Assembly (NCBI RefSeq): GCF_029784155.1
Contig: NC_073693.1
Location: 157,671,519-157,735,518, forward strand
Direction of reading: 5' to 3'
Length of the DNA: 64,000 nt
Source of the DNA: Uranotaenia lowii
Taxonomy: Eukaryota > Arthropoda > Insecta > Diptera > Culicidae
Part shown: in pieces, positions 1 to 13,100 of the stretch
Numbering within the stretch: the first letter of the stretch is position 1
How the letters are laid out: the number at the start of each line of letters is the position of its first letter
Notes under the pieces: generated by a model
Databases searched by the model: none
What the model saw: only the letters and a program-made list of their open reading frames with translations
Told to the model about the DNA's origin: nothing
Translations under genes and position numbers: made by a program

Positions 1-3000
1 CGAAAAATTTTCAAGTTGAAAATTTAGCGTGATTAAAAAAATTCAAGTTTTTTCGCACGACCCCCGACCAGAAAAAATCGAAAAAAATGATTTTTTCCCG
101 AAAAATTTTCAAGTTGAAAATTTTGCGTGATTCAAAAAATTCAAGTTTTTTCGCACGACCCCCGACCAGAAAAAATCGAAAAAAATGATTTTCTCCCGAA
201 AAATTTTCAAGTTGAAAATTTTGCGTGATTCAAAAAATTCAAGTTTTTTCGCACGACCCCCGACCAGAAAAAATCGAAAAAAATGATTTTTTCCCGAAAA
301 ATTTTCAAGTTGAAAATTTTGCGTGATTCAAAAAATTCAAGTTTTTTCGCACGACCCCCGACCAGAAAAAATCGAAAAAAATGATTTTTTCCCGAAAAAT
401 TTTCAAGTTGAAAATTTTGCGTGATTCAAAAAATTCAAGTTTTTTCGCACGACCCCCGACCAGAAAAAATCGAAAAAAATGATTTTTTCCCGAAAAATTT
501 TCAAGTTGAAAATTTAGCGTGATTCAAAAAATTCAAGTTTTTTCGCACGACCCCCGACCAGAAAAAATCGAAAAAAATGATTTTTTCCCGAAAAATTTTC
601 AAGTTGAAAATTTTGCGTGATTCAAAAAATTCAAGTTTTTTCGCACGACCCCCGACCAGAAAAAATCGAAAAAAATGATTTTTTCCCGAAAAATTTTCAA
701 GTTGAAAATTTTGCGTGATTCAAAAAATTCAAGTTTTTTCGCACGACCCCCGACCAGAAAAAATCGAAAAAAATGATTTTTTCCCGAAAAATTTTCAAGT
801 TGAAAATTTTGCGTGATTCAAAAAATTCAAGTTTTTTCGCACGACCCCCGACCAGAAAAAATCGAAAAAAATGATTTTTTCCCGAAAAATTTTCAAGTTG
901 AAAATTTTGCGTGATTCAAAAAATTCAAGTTTTTTCGCACGATCCCCGACCAGAAAAAATCGAAAAAAATGATTTTTTACCGAAAAATTTTCAAGTTGAA
1001 AATTTTGCGTGATTCAAAAAATTCAAGTTTTTTCGCACGACCCCGACCAGAAAAAATCGAAAAAAATGATTTTTTCCCGAAAAATTTTCAAGTTGAAAAT
1101 TTTGCGTGATTCAAAAAATTCAAGTTTTTTCGCACGACCCCCGACCAGAAAAAATCGAAAAAAATGATTTTTTCCCGAAAAATTTTCAAGTTGAAAATTT
1201 TGCGTGATTCAAAAAATTCAAGTTTTTTCGCACGACCCCCGACCAGAAAAAATCGAAAAAAAATGATTTTTTCCCGAAAAATTTTCAAGTTGAAAATTTT
1301 GCGTGATTCAAAAAATTCAAGTTTTTTCGCACGACCCCCGACCAGAAAAAATCGAAAAAAATGATTTTTTCCCGAAAAATTTTCAAGTTGAAAATTTTGC
1401 GTGATTCAAAAAATTCAAGTTTTTTCGCACGACCCCCGACCAGAAAAAATCGAAAAAAATGATTTTTTTCCGAAAAATTTTCAAGTTGAAAATTTTGCGT
1501 GATTCAAAAAATTCAAGTTTTTTCGCACGACCCAGGACCAGAAAAAATCGAAAAAAATGATTTTTTCCCGAAAAATTTTCAAGTTGAAAATTTTGCGTGA
1601 TTCAAAAAATTCAAGGTTTTTCGCACGACCCCCGACCAGAAAAAATCGAAAAAAATGATTTTTTCCCGAAAAATTTTCAAGTTGAAAATTTTGCGTGATT
1701 AAAAAAATTCAAGTTTTTTCGCACGACCCCCGACCAGAAAAAATCGAAAAAAATGATTTTTTCCCGAAAAATTTTCAAGTTGAAAATTTTGCGTGATTCA
1801 AAAAATTCAAGTTTTTTCGCACGACCCCCGACCAGAAAAAATCGAAAAAAATGATTTTTTCCCGAAATATTTTCAAGTTGAAAATTTTGCGTGATTCAAA
1901 AAATTCAAGGTTTTTCGCACGACCCCCGACCAGAAAAAATCGAAAAAAATGATTTTTTCCCGAAAAATTTTCAAGTTGAAAATTTTGCGTGATTAAAAAA
2001 ATTCAAGTTTTTTCGCACGACCCCCGACCAGAAAAAATCGAAAAAAATGATTTTTTCCCGAAAAATTTTCAAGTTGAAAATTTTGCGTGATTCAAAAAAT
2101 TCAAGTTTTTTCGCACGACCCCCGACCAGAAAAAATCGAAAAAAATGATTTTTTCCCGAAATATTTTCAAGTTGAAAATTTTGCGTGATTCAAAAAATTC
2201 AAGTTTTTTCGCACGATCCCCGACCAGAAAAAGTCGAAAAAAATGATTTTTTTCCGAAAAATTTTCAAGTTGAAAATTTTGCGTGATTCAAAAAATTCAA
2301 GTTTTTTCGCACGACCCCCGACCAGAAAAAATCGAAAAAAATGATTTTTTCCCGAAAAATTTTCAAGTTGAAAATTTTGCGTGATTCAAAAAATTCAAGT
2401 TTTTTCGCACGACCCCCGACCAGAAAAAATCGAAAAAAATGATTTTTTCCCGAAAAATTTGCAAGTTGAAAATTTTGCATGATTAAAAAAATTCAAGTTT
2501 TTTCGCATGACCCCCGACCAGAAAAAATCGAAAAAAATGATTTTTTCCCGAAAAATTTTCAAATTGAAAATTTTGCGTGATTCAAAAAATTCAAGTTTTT
2601 TCGCACGACCCCCGACCAGAAAAAATCGAAAAAAATGATTTTTTCCCGAAAAATTTTCAAGTTGAAAATTTTGCGTGATTCAAAAAATTCAAGTTTTTTC
2701 GCACGACCCCCGACCAGAAAAAATCGAAAAAAATGATTTTTTCCCGAAAAATTTTCAAGTTGAAAATTTTGCGTGATTCAAAAAATTCAAGTTTTTTCGC
2801 ACGACCCCCGACCAGAAAAAATCGAAAAAAATGATTTTTTCCCGAAAAATTTTCAAGTTGAAAATTTTGCGTGATTCAAAAAATTCAAGTTTTTTCGCAC
2901 GACCCCCGACCAGAAAAAATCGAAAAAAATGATTTTTTCCCGAAAAATTTTCAAGTTGAAAATTTTGCGTGATTAAAAAAATTCAAGTTTTTTCGCACGA

Positions 3001-6000
3001 CCCCCGACCAGAAAAAATCGAAAAAAATGATTTTTTCCCGAAAAATTTTCAAGTTGAAAATTTTGCGTGATTCAAAAAATTCAAGTTTTTTCGCACGACC
3101 CCCGACCAGAAAAAATCGAAAAAAAAGATTTTTTCCCGAAAAATTTTCAAGTTGAAAATTTTGCGTGATTCAAAAAATTCAAGTTTTTTCGCACGACCCC
3201 CGACCAGAAAAAATCGAAAAAAAATGATTTTTTCCCGAAAAATTTTCAAGTTGAAAATTTTGCGTGATTCAAAAAATTCAAGTTTTTTCGCACGACCCCC
3301 GACCAGAAAAAATCGAAAAAAATGATTTTTTCCCGAAAAATTTTCAAGTTGAAAATTTTGGGTGATTCAAAAAATTCAAGTTTTTTCGCACGATCCCCGA
3401 CCAGAAAAAATCGAAAAAAATGATTTTTTTCCGAAAAATTTTCAAGTTGAAAATTTTGCGTGATTCAAAAAATTCAAGTTTTTTCGCACGACCCCCGACC
3501 AGAAAAAATCGAAAAAAATGATTTTTTCCCGAAAAATTTTCAAGTTGAAAATTTTGCGTGATTCAAAAAATTCAAGTTTTTTCGCACGACCCCCGACCAG
3601 AAAAAATCGAAAAAAATGATTTTTTCCCGAAAAATTTTCAAGTTGAAAATTTTGCGTGATTCAAAAAATTCAAGTTTTTTCGCACGACCCCCGACCAGAA
3701 AAAATCGAAAAAAATGATTTTTTCCCGAAAAATTTTCAAGTTGAAAATTTTGCGTGATTAAAAAAATTCAAGTTTTTTCGCACGACCCCCGACCAGAAAA
3801 AATCGAAAAAAATGATTTTTTCCCGAAAAATTTTCAAGTTGAAAATTTTGCGTGATTCAAAAAATTCAAGTTTTTTCGCACGACCCCCGACCAGAAAAAA
3901 TCGAAAAAAATGATTTTCTCCCGAAAAATTTTCAAGTTGAAAATTTTGCGTGATTCAAAAAATTCAAGTTTTTTCGCACGACCCCCGACCAGAAAAAATC
4001 GAAAAAAATGATTTTTTTCCGAAAAGTTTTCAAGTTGAAAATTTTGCGTGATTAAAAAAATTCAAGTTTTTTCGCACGACCCCCGACCAGAAAAAATCGA
4101 AAAAAATTATTTTTTCCCGAAAAATTTTCAAGTTGAAAATTATGCGTGATTAAAAAAATTCAAGTTTTTTCGCACGACCCCCGACCAGAAAAAATCGAAA
4201 AAAATGATTTTTTCCCGAAAAATTTTCAAGTTGAAAATTTTGCGTGATTCAAAAAATTCAAGTTTTTTCGCACGACCCCCGACCAGAAAAAATCGAAAAA
4301 AATGATTTTTTCCCGAAAAATTTTCAAGTTGAAAATTTTTCGTGATTCAAAAAATTCAAGTTTTTTCGCACGACCCCCGACCAGAAAAAATCGAAAAAAA
4401 TGATTTTTTCCCGAAAAATTTTCAAGTTGAAAATTTTTCGTGATTCAAAAAATTCAAGTTTTTTCGCACGACCCCCGACCAGAAAAAATCGAAAAAAATG
4501 ATTTTTTCCCGAAAAATTTTCAAGTTGAAAATTTTGCGTGATTCAAAAAATTCAAGTTTTTTCTCACGACCCCCGACCAGAAAAAATCGAAAAAAATGAT
4601 TTTTCCCGAAAAATTTTCAAGTTGAAAATTTTGCGTGATTCAAAAAATTCAAGTTTTTTCGCACGACCCCCGACCAGAAAAAATCGAAAAAAATTATTTT
4701 TTCCCGAAAAATTTTCAAGTTGAAAATTTTGCGTGATTCAAAAAATTCAAGTTTTTTCGCACGACCCCCGACCAGAAAAAATCGAAAAAAATGATTTTTT
4801 CCCGAAAAATTTTCAAGTTGAAAATTTTGCGCGATTCAAAAAATTCAAGTTTTTTCGCACGATCCCCGACCAGAAAAAATCGAAAAAAATGATTTTTTTC
4901 CGAAAAATTTTCAAGTTGAAAATTTTGCGTGATTCAAAAAATTCAAGTTTTTTCGCACGACCCCCGACCAGAAAAAATCGAAAAAAATGATTTTTTCCCG
5001 AAAAATTTTCAAGTTGAAAATTTTGCGTGATTCAAAAATTCAAGTTTTTTCGCACGACCCCCGACCAGAAAAAATCGAAAAAAATGATTTTTTCCCGAAA
5101 AATTTTCAAGTTGAAAATTTTGCGTGATTAAAAAAATTCAAGTTTTTTCCACGACCCCCGACCAGAAAAAATCGAAAAAAATGATTTTTTCCCGAAAAAT
5201 TTTCAAGTTGAAAATTTTGCGTGATTCAAAAAATTCAAGTTTTTTCGCACGACCCCCGACCAGAAAAAATCGAAAAAAATGATTTTTTCCCGAAAAATTT
5301 TCAAGTTGAAAATTTTGCGTGATTCAAAAAATTCAAGTTTTTTCGCACGATCCCCGACCAGAAAAAATCGAAAAAAATGATTTTTTTTCCGAAAAATTTT
5401 CAAGTTGAAAATTTTGCGTGATTCAAAAAATTCAAGTTTTTTCGCACGACCCCCGACCAGAAAAAATCGAAAAAAATGATTTTTTCCCGAAAAATTTTCA
5501 AGTTGAAAATTTTGCGTGATTCAAAAAATTCAAGTTTTTTCGCACGACCCCCGACCAGAAAAAATCGAAAAAAATGATTTTCTCCCGAAAAATTTTCAAT
5601 TTGAAAATTTTGCGTGATTCAAAAAATTCAAGTTTTTTCGCACGACCCCCGACCAGAAAAAATCGAAAAAAATGATTTTTTCCCGAAAAATTTTCAAGTT
5701 GAAAATTTTGCGTGATTCAAAAAATTCAAGTTTTTTCGCACGACCCCCGACCAGAAAAAATCGAAAAAAATGATTTTTTCCCGAAAAATTTTCAAGTTGA
5801 AAATTTTTTGTGATTCAAAAAATTCAAGTTTTTTCGCACGACCCCCGACCAGAAAAAATCGAAAAAAATGATTTTTTCCCGAAAAATTTTCAAGTTGAAA
5901 ATTTTGCGTGATTAAAAAAATTCAAGTTTTTTCGCACGACCCCCGACCAGAAAAAATCGAAAAAAATGATTTTTTCCCGAAAAATTTTCAAGTTGAAAAT

Positions 6001-8384
6001 TTAGCGTGATTAAAAAAATTCAAGTTTTTTCGCACGACCCCCGACCAGAAAAAATCGAAAAAAATGATTTTTTCCCGAAAAATTTTCAAGTTGAAAATTT
6101 TGCGTGATTCAAAAAATTCAAGTTTTTTCGCACGACCCCCGACCAGAAAAAATCGAAAAAAATGATTTTCTCCCGAAAAATTTTCAAGTTGAAAATTTTG
6201 CGTGATTCAAAAAATTCAAGTTTTTTCGCACGACCCCCGACCAGAAAAAATCGAAAAAAATGATTTTTTCCCGAAAAATTTTCAAGTTGAAAATTTTGCG
6301 TGATTCAAAAAATTCAAGTTTTTTCGCACGACCCCCGACCAGAAAAAATCGAAAAAAATGATTTTTTCCCGAAAAATTTTCAAGTTGAAAATTTTGCGTG
6401 ATTCAAAAAATTCAAGTTTTTTCGCACGACCCCCGACCAGAAAAAATCGAAAAAAATGATTTTTTTCCGAAAAGTTTTCAAGTTGAAAATTTTGCGTGAT
6501 TCAAAAAATTCAAGTTTTTTCGCACGACCCCCGACCAGAAAAAATCGAAAAAAAATATTTTTTCCCGAAAAATTTTCAAGTTGAAAATTATGCGTGATTA
6601 AAAAAATTCAAGTTTTTTCGCACGACCCCCGACCAGAAAAAATCGAAAAAAATGATTTTTTCCCGAAAAATTTTCAAGTTGAAAATTTTGCGTGATTCAA
6701 AAAATTCAAGTTTTTTCGCACGACCCCCGACCAGAAAAAATCGAAAAAAATGATTTTTTTCCGAAAAGTTTTCAAGTTGAAAATTTTGCGTGATTCAAAA
6801 AATTCAAGTTTTTTCGCACGACCCCCGACCAGAAAAAATCGAAAAAAATTATTTTTTCCCGAAAAATTTTCAAGTTGAAAATTATGCGTGATTAAAAAAA
6901 TTCAAGTTTTTTCGCACGACCCCCGACCAGAAAAAATCGAAAAAAATGATTTTTTCCCGAAAAATTTTCAAGTTGAAAATTTTGCGTGATTCAAAAAATT
7001 CAAGTTTTTTCGCACGACCCTCGACCAGAAAAAATCGAAAAAAATGATTTTTTCCCGAAAAATTTTCAAGTTGAAAATTTTGCGTGATTCAAAAAATTCA
7101 AGTTTTTTCGCACGACCCCCGACCAGAAAAAATCGAAAAAAATTATTTTTTCGCGAAAAATTTTCAAGTTGAAAATTTTGCGTGATTCAAAAAATTCAAG
7201 TTTTTTCGCACGACCCCCGACCAGAAAAAATCGAAAAAAATGATTTTTTTCCGAAAAATTTTCAAGTTGAAAATTTTGCGTGATTCAAAAAATTCAAGTT
7301 TTTTCGCACGACCCCCGACCAGAAAAAATCGAAAAAAATGATTTTTTCCCGAAAAATTTTCAAGTTGAAAATTTTGCGTGATTCAAAAAATTCAAGTTTT
7401 TTCGCACGACCCCCGACCAGAAAAAATCGAAAAAAATGATTTTTTTCCGAAAAGTTTTCAAGTTGAAAATTTTGCGTGATTAAAAAAATTCAAGTTTTTT
7501 CGCACGACCCCCGACCAGAAAAAATCGAAAAAAATTATTTTTTCCCGAAAAATTTTCAAGTTGAAAATTATGCGTGATTAAAAAAATTCAAGTTTTTTCG
7601 CACGACCCCCGACCAGAAAAAATCGAAAAAAATGATTTTTTCCCGAAAAATTTTCAAGTTGAAAATTTTGCGTGATTCAAAAAATTCAAGTTTTTTCGCA
7701 CGACCCCCGACCAGAAAAAATCGAAAAAAATGATTTTTTCCCGAAAAATTTTCAAGTTGAAAATTTTGCGTGATTCAAAAAATTCAAGTTTTTTCGCACG
7801 ACCCCCGACCAGAAAAAATCGAAAAAAATGATTTTTTCCCGAAAAATTTTCAAGTTGAAAATTTTTCGTGATTCAAAAAATTCAAGTTTTTTCGCACGAC
7901 CCCCGACCAGAAAAAATCGAAAAAAATGATTTTTTCCCGAAAAATTTTCAAGTTGAAAATTTTGCGTGATTCAAAAAATTCAAGTTTTTTCTCACGACCC
8001 CCGACCAGAAAAAATCGAAAAAAATGATTTTTCCCGAAAAATTTTCAAGTTGAAAATTTTGCGTGATTCAAAAAATTCAAGTTTTTTCGCACGACCCCCG
8101 ACCAGAAAAAATCGAAAAAAATTATTTTTTCCCGAAAAATTTTCAAGTTGAAAATTTTGCGTGATTCAAAAAATTCAAGTTTTTTCGCACGACCCCCGAC
8201 CAGAAAAAATCGAAAAAAATGATTTTTTCCCGAAAAATTTTCAAGTTGAAAATTTTGCGCGATTCAAAAAATTCAAGTTTTTTCGCACGATCCCCGACCA
8301 GAAAAAATCGAAAAAAATGATTTTTTTCCGAAAAATTTTCAAGTTGAAAATTTTGCGTGATTCAAAAAATTCAAGTATTTTCGC
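1..8384 (+). repeat. Family A 98-bp satellite array, left block
   Basis: About 85 head-to-tail copies of a 98-bp unit. Taking the unit as starting at cccgaaaaatttt, its landmarks in order are ttcaagttgaaaatttt, gcgtgattcaaaaaattc, ttttttcgcacgaccccc, gaccagaaaaaatcg and a final A7-tga-T6 stretch. The unit is about 32% GC with one GC-rich core (units 56-71) and several A or T tracts. This block is more homogeneous than the rest of A. Nearly all units read caagttttttcg; the caaggttttt subtype was seen only near 1612 and 1908. A gattaaaaaaattc subtype recurs. Local three-unit periodicity is visible, for example variants at 1612/1908 and ccgaaaagttttc at about 6467/6766. The unit length is not divisible by three and frames change from unit to unit, so no coding role is supported. 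The array runs off the left edge. Confidence 0.98.
3920..8384 (+). repeat. Higher-order duplication, offset 3428 bp, in family A
   Basis: The block at about 3920-4960 recurs at about 7348-8384 with a constant offset of 3428 bp, which is 35 units minus 2 bp. Shared rare variants prove copying: ccgaaaagttttc (4019 and 7447), ttatttttt followed by aattatgcgtg, the ttctcacgac variant (4562 and 7990), and a unit lacking one T before cccg (4603 and 8031). Not every variant is shared: the aatttttcgtg form near 4338 has no partner at the expected place. The second copy runs directly into the 500-N gap, so its right edge is unknown. Confidence 0.85.
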
Positions 8385-8884
8385 NNNNNNNNNNNNNNNN
8401 NNNNNNNNNNNNNNNNNNNNNNNNNNNNNNNNNNNNNNNNNNNNNNNNNNNNNNNNNNNNNNNNNNNNNNNNNNNNNNNNNNNNNNNNNNNNNNNNNNNN
8501 NNNNNNNNNNNNNNNNNNNNNNNNNNNNNNNNNNNNNNNNNNNNNNNNNNNNNNNNNNNNNNNNNNNNNNNNNNNNNNNNNNNNNNNNNNNNNNNNNNNN
8601 NNNNNNNNNNNNNNNNNNNNNNNNNNNNNNNNNNNNNNNNNNNNNNNNNNNNNNNNNNNNNNNNNNNNNNNNNNNNNNNNNNNNNNNNNNNNNNNNNNNN
8701 NNNNNNNNNNNNNNNNNNNNNNNNNNNNNNNNNNNNNNNNNNNNNNNNNNNNNNNNNNNNNNNNNNNNNNNNNNNNNNNNNNNNNNNNNNNNNNNNNNNN
8801 NNNNNNNNNNNNNNNNNNNNNNNNNNNNNNNNNNNNNNNNNNNNNNNNNNNNNNNNNNNNNNNNNNNNNNNNNNNNNNNNNNNN
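8385..8884. other. Assembly gap, exactly 500 N
   Basis: A run of 500 unspecified bases inside the family A array. The round size, identical to the second gap, marks a placeholder of unknown real length. Satellite of the same family and orientation lies on both sides, but the mixture of unit subtypes changes across it. Confidence 1.
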
Positions 8885-9119
8885 AGATTTTTTCCCGAAA
8901 AATGTTCAAGTTGAAAATTTTGCGTGATTCAAAAAATTCAAGTTTTTTCGCACGACCCCCGACCAGAAAAAATCGGAAAAAATGATTTTTTCCCGAAAAA
9001 TGTTCAAGTTGAAAATTTTGCGTGATTCAAAAAATTCAAGTTTTTTCGCACGACCCCCGACCAGAAATATCGAAAAAAATGATTTTTTCCCGAAAAATTT
9101 TCAAGTTGAAAATTTTGCG

Positions 9120-9730
9120 TGAATCAAAAAATTCAAGGTTTTTCGCACGACCCCCGACCAGAAAAAATCGAAAAAAAAGATTTTTTCCCGAAAAATTTTC
9201 AAGTTGAAAATTTTGCGTGATTCAAAAAATTCAAGTTTTTTCGCACGACCCCCGACCAGAAAAAATCGAAAAAAATGATTTTTTCCCGAAAAATTTTCAA
9301 GTTGAAAATTTTGCGTGATTCAAAAAATTCAAAGTTTTTCGCACGACCCCCGACCAGAAAAAATCGAAAAAAATGATTTTTTCCCGAAAAATTTTCAAGT
9401 TGAAAATTTTGCGTGATTCAAAAAATTCAAGTTTTTTCGCACGACCCCCGACCAGAAAAAATCGAAAAAAATGACTTTTTCCCGAAAAATTTTCAAGTTG
9501 AGAATTTTGCGTGATTCAAAAAATTCAAGTTTTTTCGCACGACCCCCGACCAGAAAAAATCAAAAAAATGATTTTTTCCCGAAAAATTTTCAAGTTGAAA
9601 ATTTTGCGTGAATCAAAAAATTCAAGTTTTTACGCACGACCCCCGACCAGAAAAAATCGAAAAAAATGATTTTTTCCCGAAAAATTTTCAAGTTGAAAAT
9701 TTTGCGTGATTTAAAAAATTCAAGGTTTTT
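9120..9730 (+). repeat. Higher-order cassette of about 6 units (first of six copies)
   Basis: An ordered series of subtype units: gtgaatc with caagg; an aaaagatttttt unit; a caaagtttttcg unit; a unit with gactttttcccg then gagaattttgcg; a unit with tcaaaaaaatga lacking the usual g; gtgaatc with tttttacgc; and gatttaaaaaattcaagg. The same order, sometimes incomplete, recurs at about 9985-10500, 10880-11400, 18610-19220, 23310-23900 and 25850-26450. In the last copy the gactttttcccg unit is itself doubled (near 26220 and 26300). The recurrence of at least five rare variants in one order supports block amplification. Confidence 0.8.
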
Positions 9731-10199
9731 CGCACGACCCCCGACCAGAAAAAATCGAAAAAAATGATTTTTTCCCGAAAAATTTTCAAGTTGAAAATTT
9801 TGCGTGATTCAAAAAATTCAAGTTTTTTCGCACGACCCCCGACCAGAAAAAATCGAAAAAAATGATTTTTTTCCCGAAAAATTTTCAAGTTGAAAATTTT
9901 GCGTGATTCAAAAAATTCAAGGTTTTTCGCACGACCCCCGACCTGAAAAAATCGAAAAAAATGATTTTTTCCCGAAAAATTTTCAAGTTGAAAATTTGGC
10001 GTGATTCAAAAAATTCAAGTTTTTTCGCACGACCCCCGACCAGAAAAAATCGAAAAAAATGATTTTTTCCCGAAAAATTTTCAAGTTGAAAATTTTGCGT
10101 GATTCAAAAAATTCAAAGTTTTTCGCACGACCCCCGACCAGAAAAAATCGAAAAAAATGATTTTTTCCCGAAAAATTTTCAAGTTGAAAATTTTGCGTG

Positions 10200-13100
10200 A
10201 TTCAAAAAATTCAAGTTTTTTCGCACGACCCCCGACCAGAAAAAATCGAAAAAAATGACTTTTTCCCGAAAAATTTTCAAGTTGAGAATTTTGCGTGATT
10301 CAAAAAATTCAAGTTTTTTCGCACGACCCCCGACCAGAAAAAATCAAAAAAATGATTTTTTCCCGAAAAATTTTCAAGTTGAAAATTTTGCGTGAATCAA
10401 AAAATTCAAGTTTTTACGCACGACCCCCGACCAGAAAAAATCGAAAAAAATGATTTTTTCCCGAAAAATTTTCAAGTTGAAAATTTTGCGTGATTTATAA
10501 AATTCAAGGTTTTTCGCACGACCCCCGACCAGAAAAAATCAAAAAAATGATTTTTTCCCGAAAAATTTTCAAGTTGAAAATTTTGCGTGATTCAAAAAAC
10601 TCAAGTTTTTTCGCACGACCCCCGACCAGAAAAAATCGAAAAAAATGATATTTTCCCGAAAAATTTTCAAGTTGAAAATTTTGCGTGATTCAAAAAATTC
10701 AAGTTTTTTCGCACGACTCTCGACCAGAAAAAATCGAAAAAAAAGATTTTTTCCCGATAAATTTTCAAGTTGAAAATTTTGCGTGATTCAAAAAATTCAA
10801 GGTTTTTCGCACGACCCCCGACCAGAAAAAATCGAAAAAAATGATTTTTTCCCGAAAAATTTTCAAGTTGAAAATTTTGCGTGAATCAAAAATTCAAGGT
10901 TTTTCGCACGACCCCCGACCAGAAAAAATCGAAAAAAAAGATTTTTTCCCGAAAAATTTTCAAGTTGAAAATTTTGCGTGATTCAAAAAATTCAAGTTTT
11001 TTCGCACGACCCCCGACCAGAAAAAATCGAAAAAAATGATTTTTTCCCGAAAAATTTTCAAGTTGAAAATTTTGCGTGATTCAAAAAATTCAAAGTTTTT
11101 CGCACGACCCCCGACCAGAAAAAATCGAAAAAAATGATTTTTTCCCGAAAAATTTTCAAGTTGAAAATTTTGCGTGATTCAAAAAATTCAAGTTTTTTCG
11201 CACGACCCCCGACCAGAAAAAATCGAAAAAAATGACTTTTTCCCGAAAAATTTTCAAGTTGAGAATTTTGCGTGATTCAAAAAATTCAAGTTTTTTCGCA
11301 CGACCCCCGACCAGAAAAAATCAAAAAAATGATTTTTTCCCGAAAAATTTTCAAGTTGAAAATTTTGCGTGAATCAAAAAATTCAAGTTTTTACGCACGA
11401 CCCCCGACCAGAAAAAATCGAAAAAAATGATTTTTTCCCGAAAAATTTTCAAGTTGAAAATTTTGCGTGATTCAAAAAATTCAAGTTTTTTCGCACGACC
11501 CCCGACCAGAAAAAATCGAAAAAAAATGATTTTTTCCCGAAAAATTTTCAAGTTAAAAATTTTGCGTGATTCAAAAATTTCAAGTTTTTTCGCACGACCC
11601 CCGACCAGAAAAAATCGAAAAAAATGATTTTTTCCCGAAAAATTTTCAAGTTGAAAATTTTGCGTAATTCAAAAAATTCAAGTTTTTTTCGCACGACCCC
11701 CGACCAGAAAAAATCGAAAAAAATGATTTTTTCCCGAAAAATTTTCAAGTTGAAAATTTTGCGTGATTCAAAAAATTCAAAGTTTTTCGCACGACCCCCG
11801 ACCAGAAAAAATCGAAAAAAATGATTTTTTCCCGAAAAATTTTCAAGTTGAAAATTTTGCGTGATTCAAAAAATTCAAGGTTTTTCGCACGACCCCCGAC
11901 CAGAAAAAATCGAAAAAAATGATTTTTTCCCGAAAAATTTTCAAGTTGAAAATTTTGCGTGAATCAAAAAATTCAAGTTTGAAAATTTTGCGTGATTCAA
12001 AAAATTCAAAGTTTTTCGCACAACCCCCGACCAGTAAAAATCGAAAAAAAAGATTTTTTCCCGAAAAATTTTCAAGTTGAAAATTTTGCGTGATTCAAAA
12101 AATTCAAGGTTTTTCGCACGACCCCCGACCAGAAAAAATCGAAAAAAATGATTTTTTCCCGAAAAATTTTCATGTTAAAAATTTTGCGTGATTCAAAAAT
12201 TCAAGTTTTTTCGCACGACCCCCGACCAGAAAAAATCGAAAAAAATGATTTTTTCCCGAAAAATTTTCAAGTTGAAAATTTTGCGTGATTCAAAAAATTC
12301 AAGGTTTTTCGCACGACCCCCGACCAGAAAAATCGAAAAAAATGATTTTTTCCCGAAAAATTTTCAAGTTGAAAATTTTGCGTGAATCAAAAAATTCAAG
12401 TTTTTACGCATGACCACCCCCGACCAGAAAAAATCGAAAAAAATGATTTTTTCCCGAAAAATTTTCAAGTTGAAAATTTTGCGTGATTTAAAAAATTCAA
12501 GGTTTTTCGCACGACCCCCGACCAGAAAAAATCGAGAAAAATGATTTTTTCCCGAAAAATTTTCAAGTTGAAAATTTTGCGTGATTCAAAAAATTCAAGT
12601 TTTTTCGCACGACCCTCGACCAGAAAAAAATCGAAAAAAATGATTTTTTCCCGAAAAATTTTCAAGTTGAAAATTTTGCGTGATTTAAAAAATTCAAGTT
12701 TTTTCGCACGACTCTCGACCAGAAAAAATCGAAAAAAATGATTTTTTCCCGAAAAATTTTCAAGTTGAAAATTTTGCGTGATTTAAAAAATTCAAGGTTT
12801 TTCGCACGACCCCCGACCAGAAAAAATCGAAAAAAATGATTTTTTCCCGAAAAATTTTCAAGTTGAAAATTTTGCGTGATTCAAAAAATTCAAAGTTTTT
12901 CGCACGACCTCCGACCAGAAAAAATCGAAAAAAATGATTTTTTCCCGAAAAATTTTCAAGTTGAAAATTTTGCGTGATTCAAAAAATTCAAGGTTTTTCG
13001 CACGACCCCCGACCAGAAAAAATCGAAAAAAATGATTTTTTCCCGAAAAATTTTCAAGTTGAAAATTTTGCGTGAATCAAAAAATTCAAGTTTTTACGCA

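Noticed and set aside
54..68. CENP-B-box-like motif in the unit (ttcg, four bases, a, two bases, cccg)
   Set aside because: The first half matches the consensus spacing, but the second half needs cggg and reads cccg. Family B also loses the central A. I treat it as coincidence with the GC core.
8161..8985. Long open frames of up to 274 codons across the gaps (also near 57117-58044)
   Set aside because: They are produced by unspecified bases being read as open codons through 500 N.
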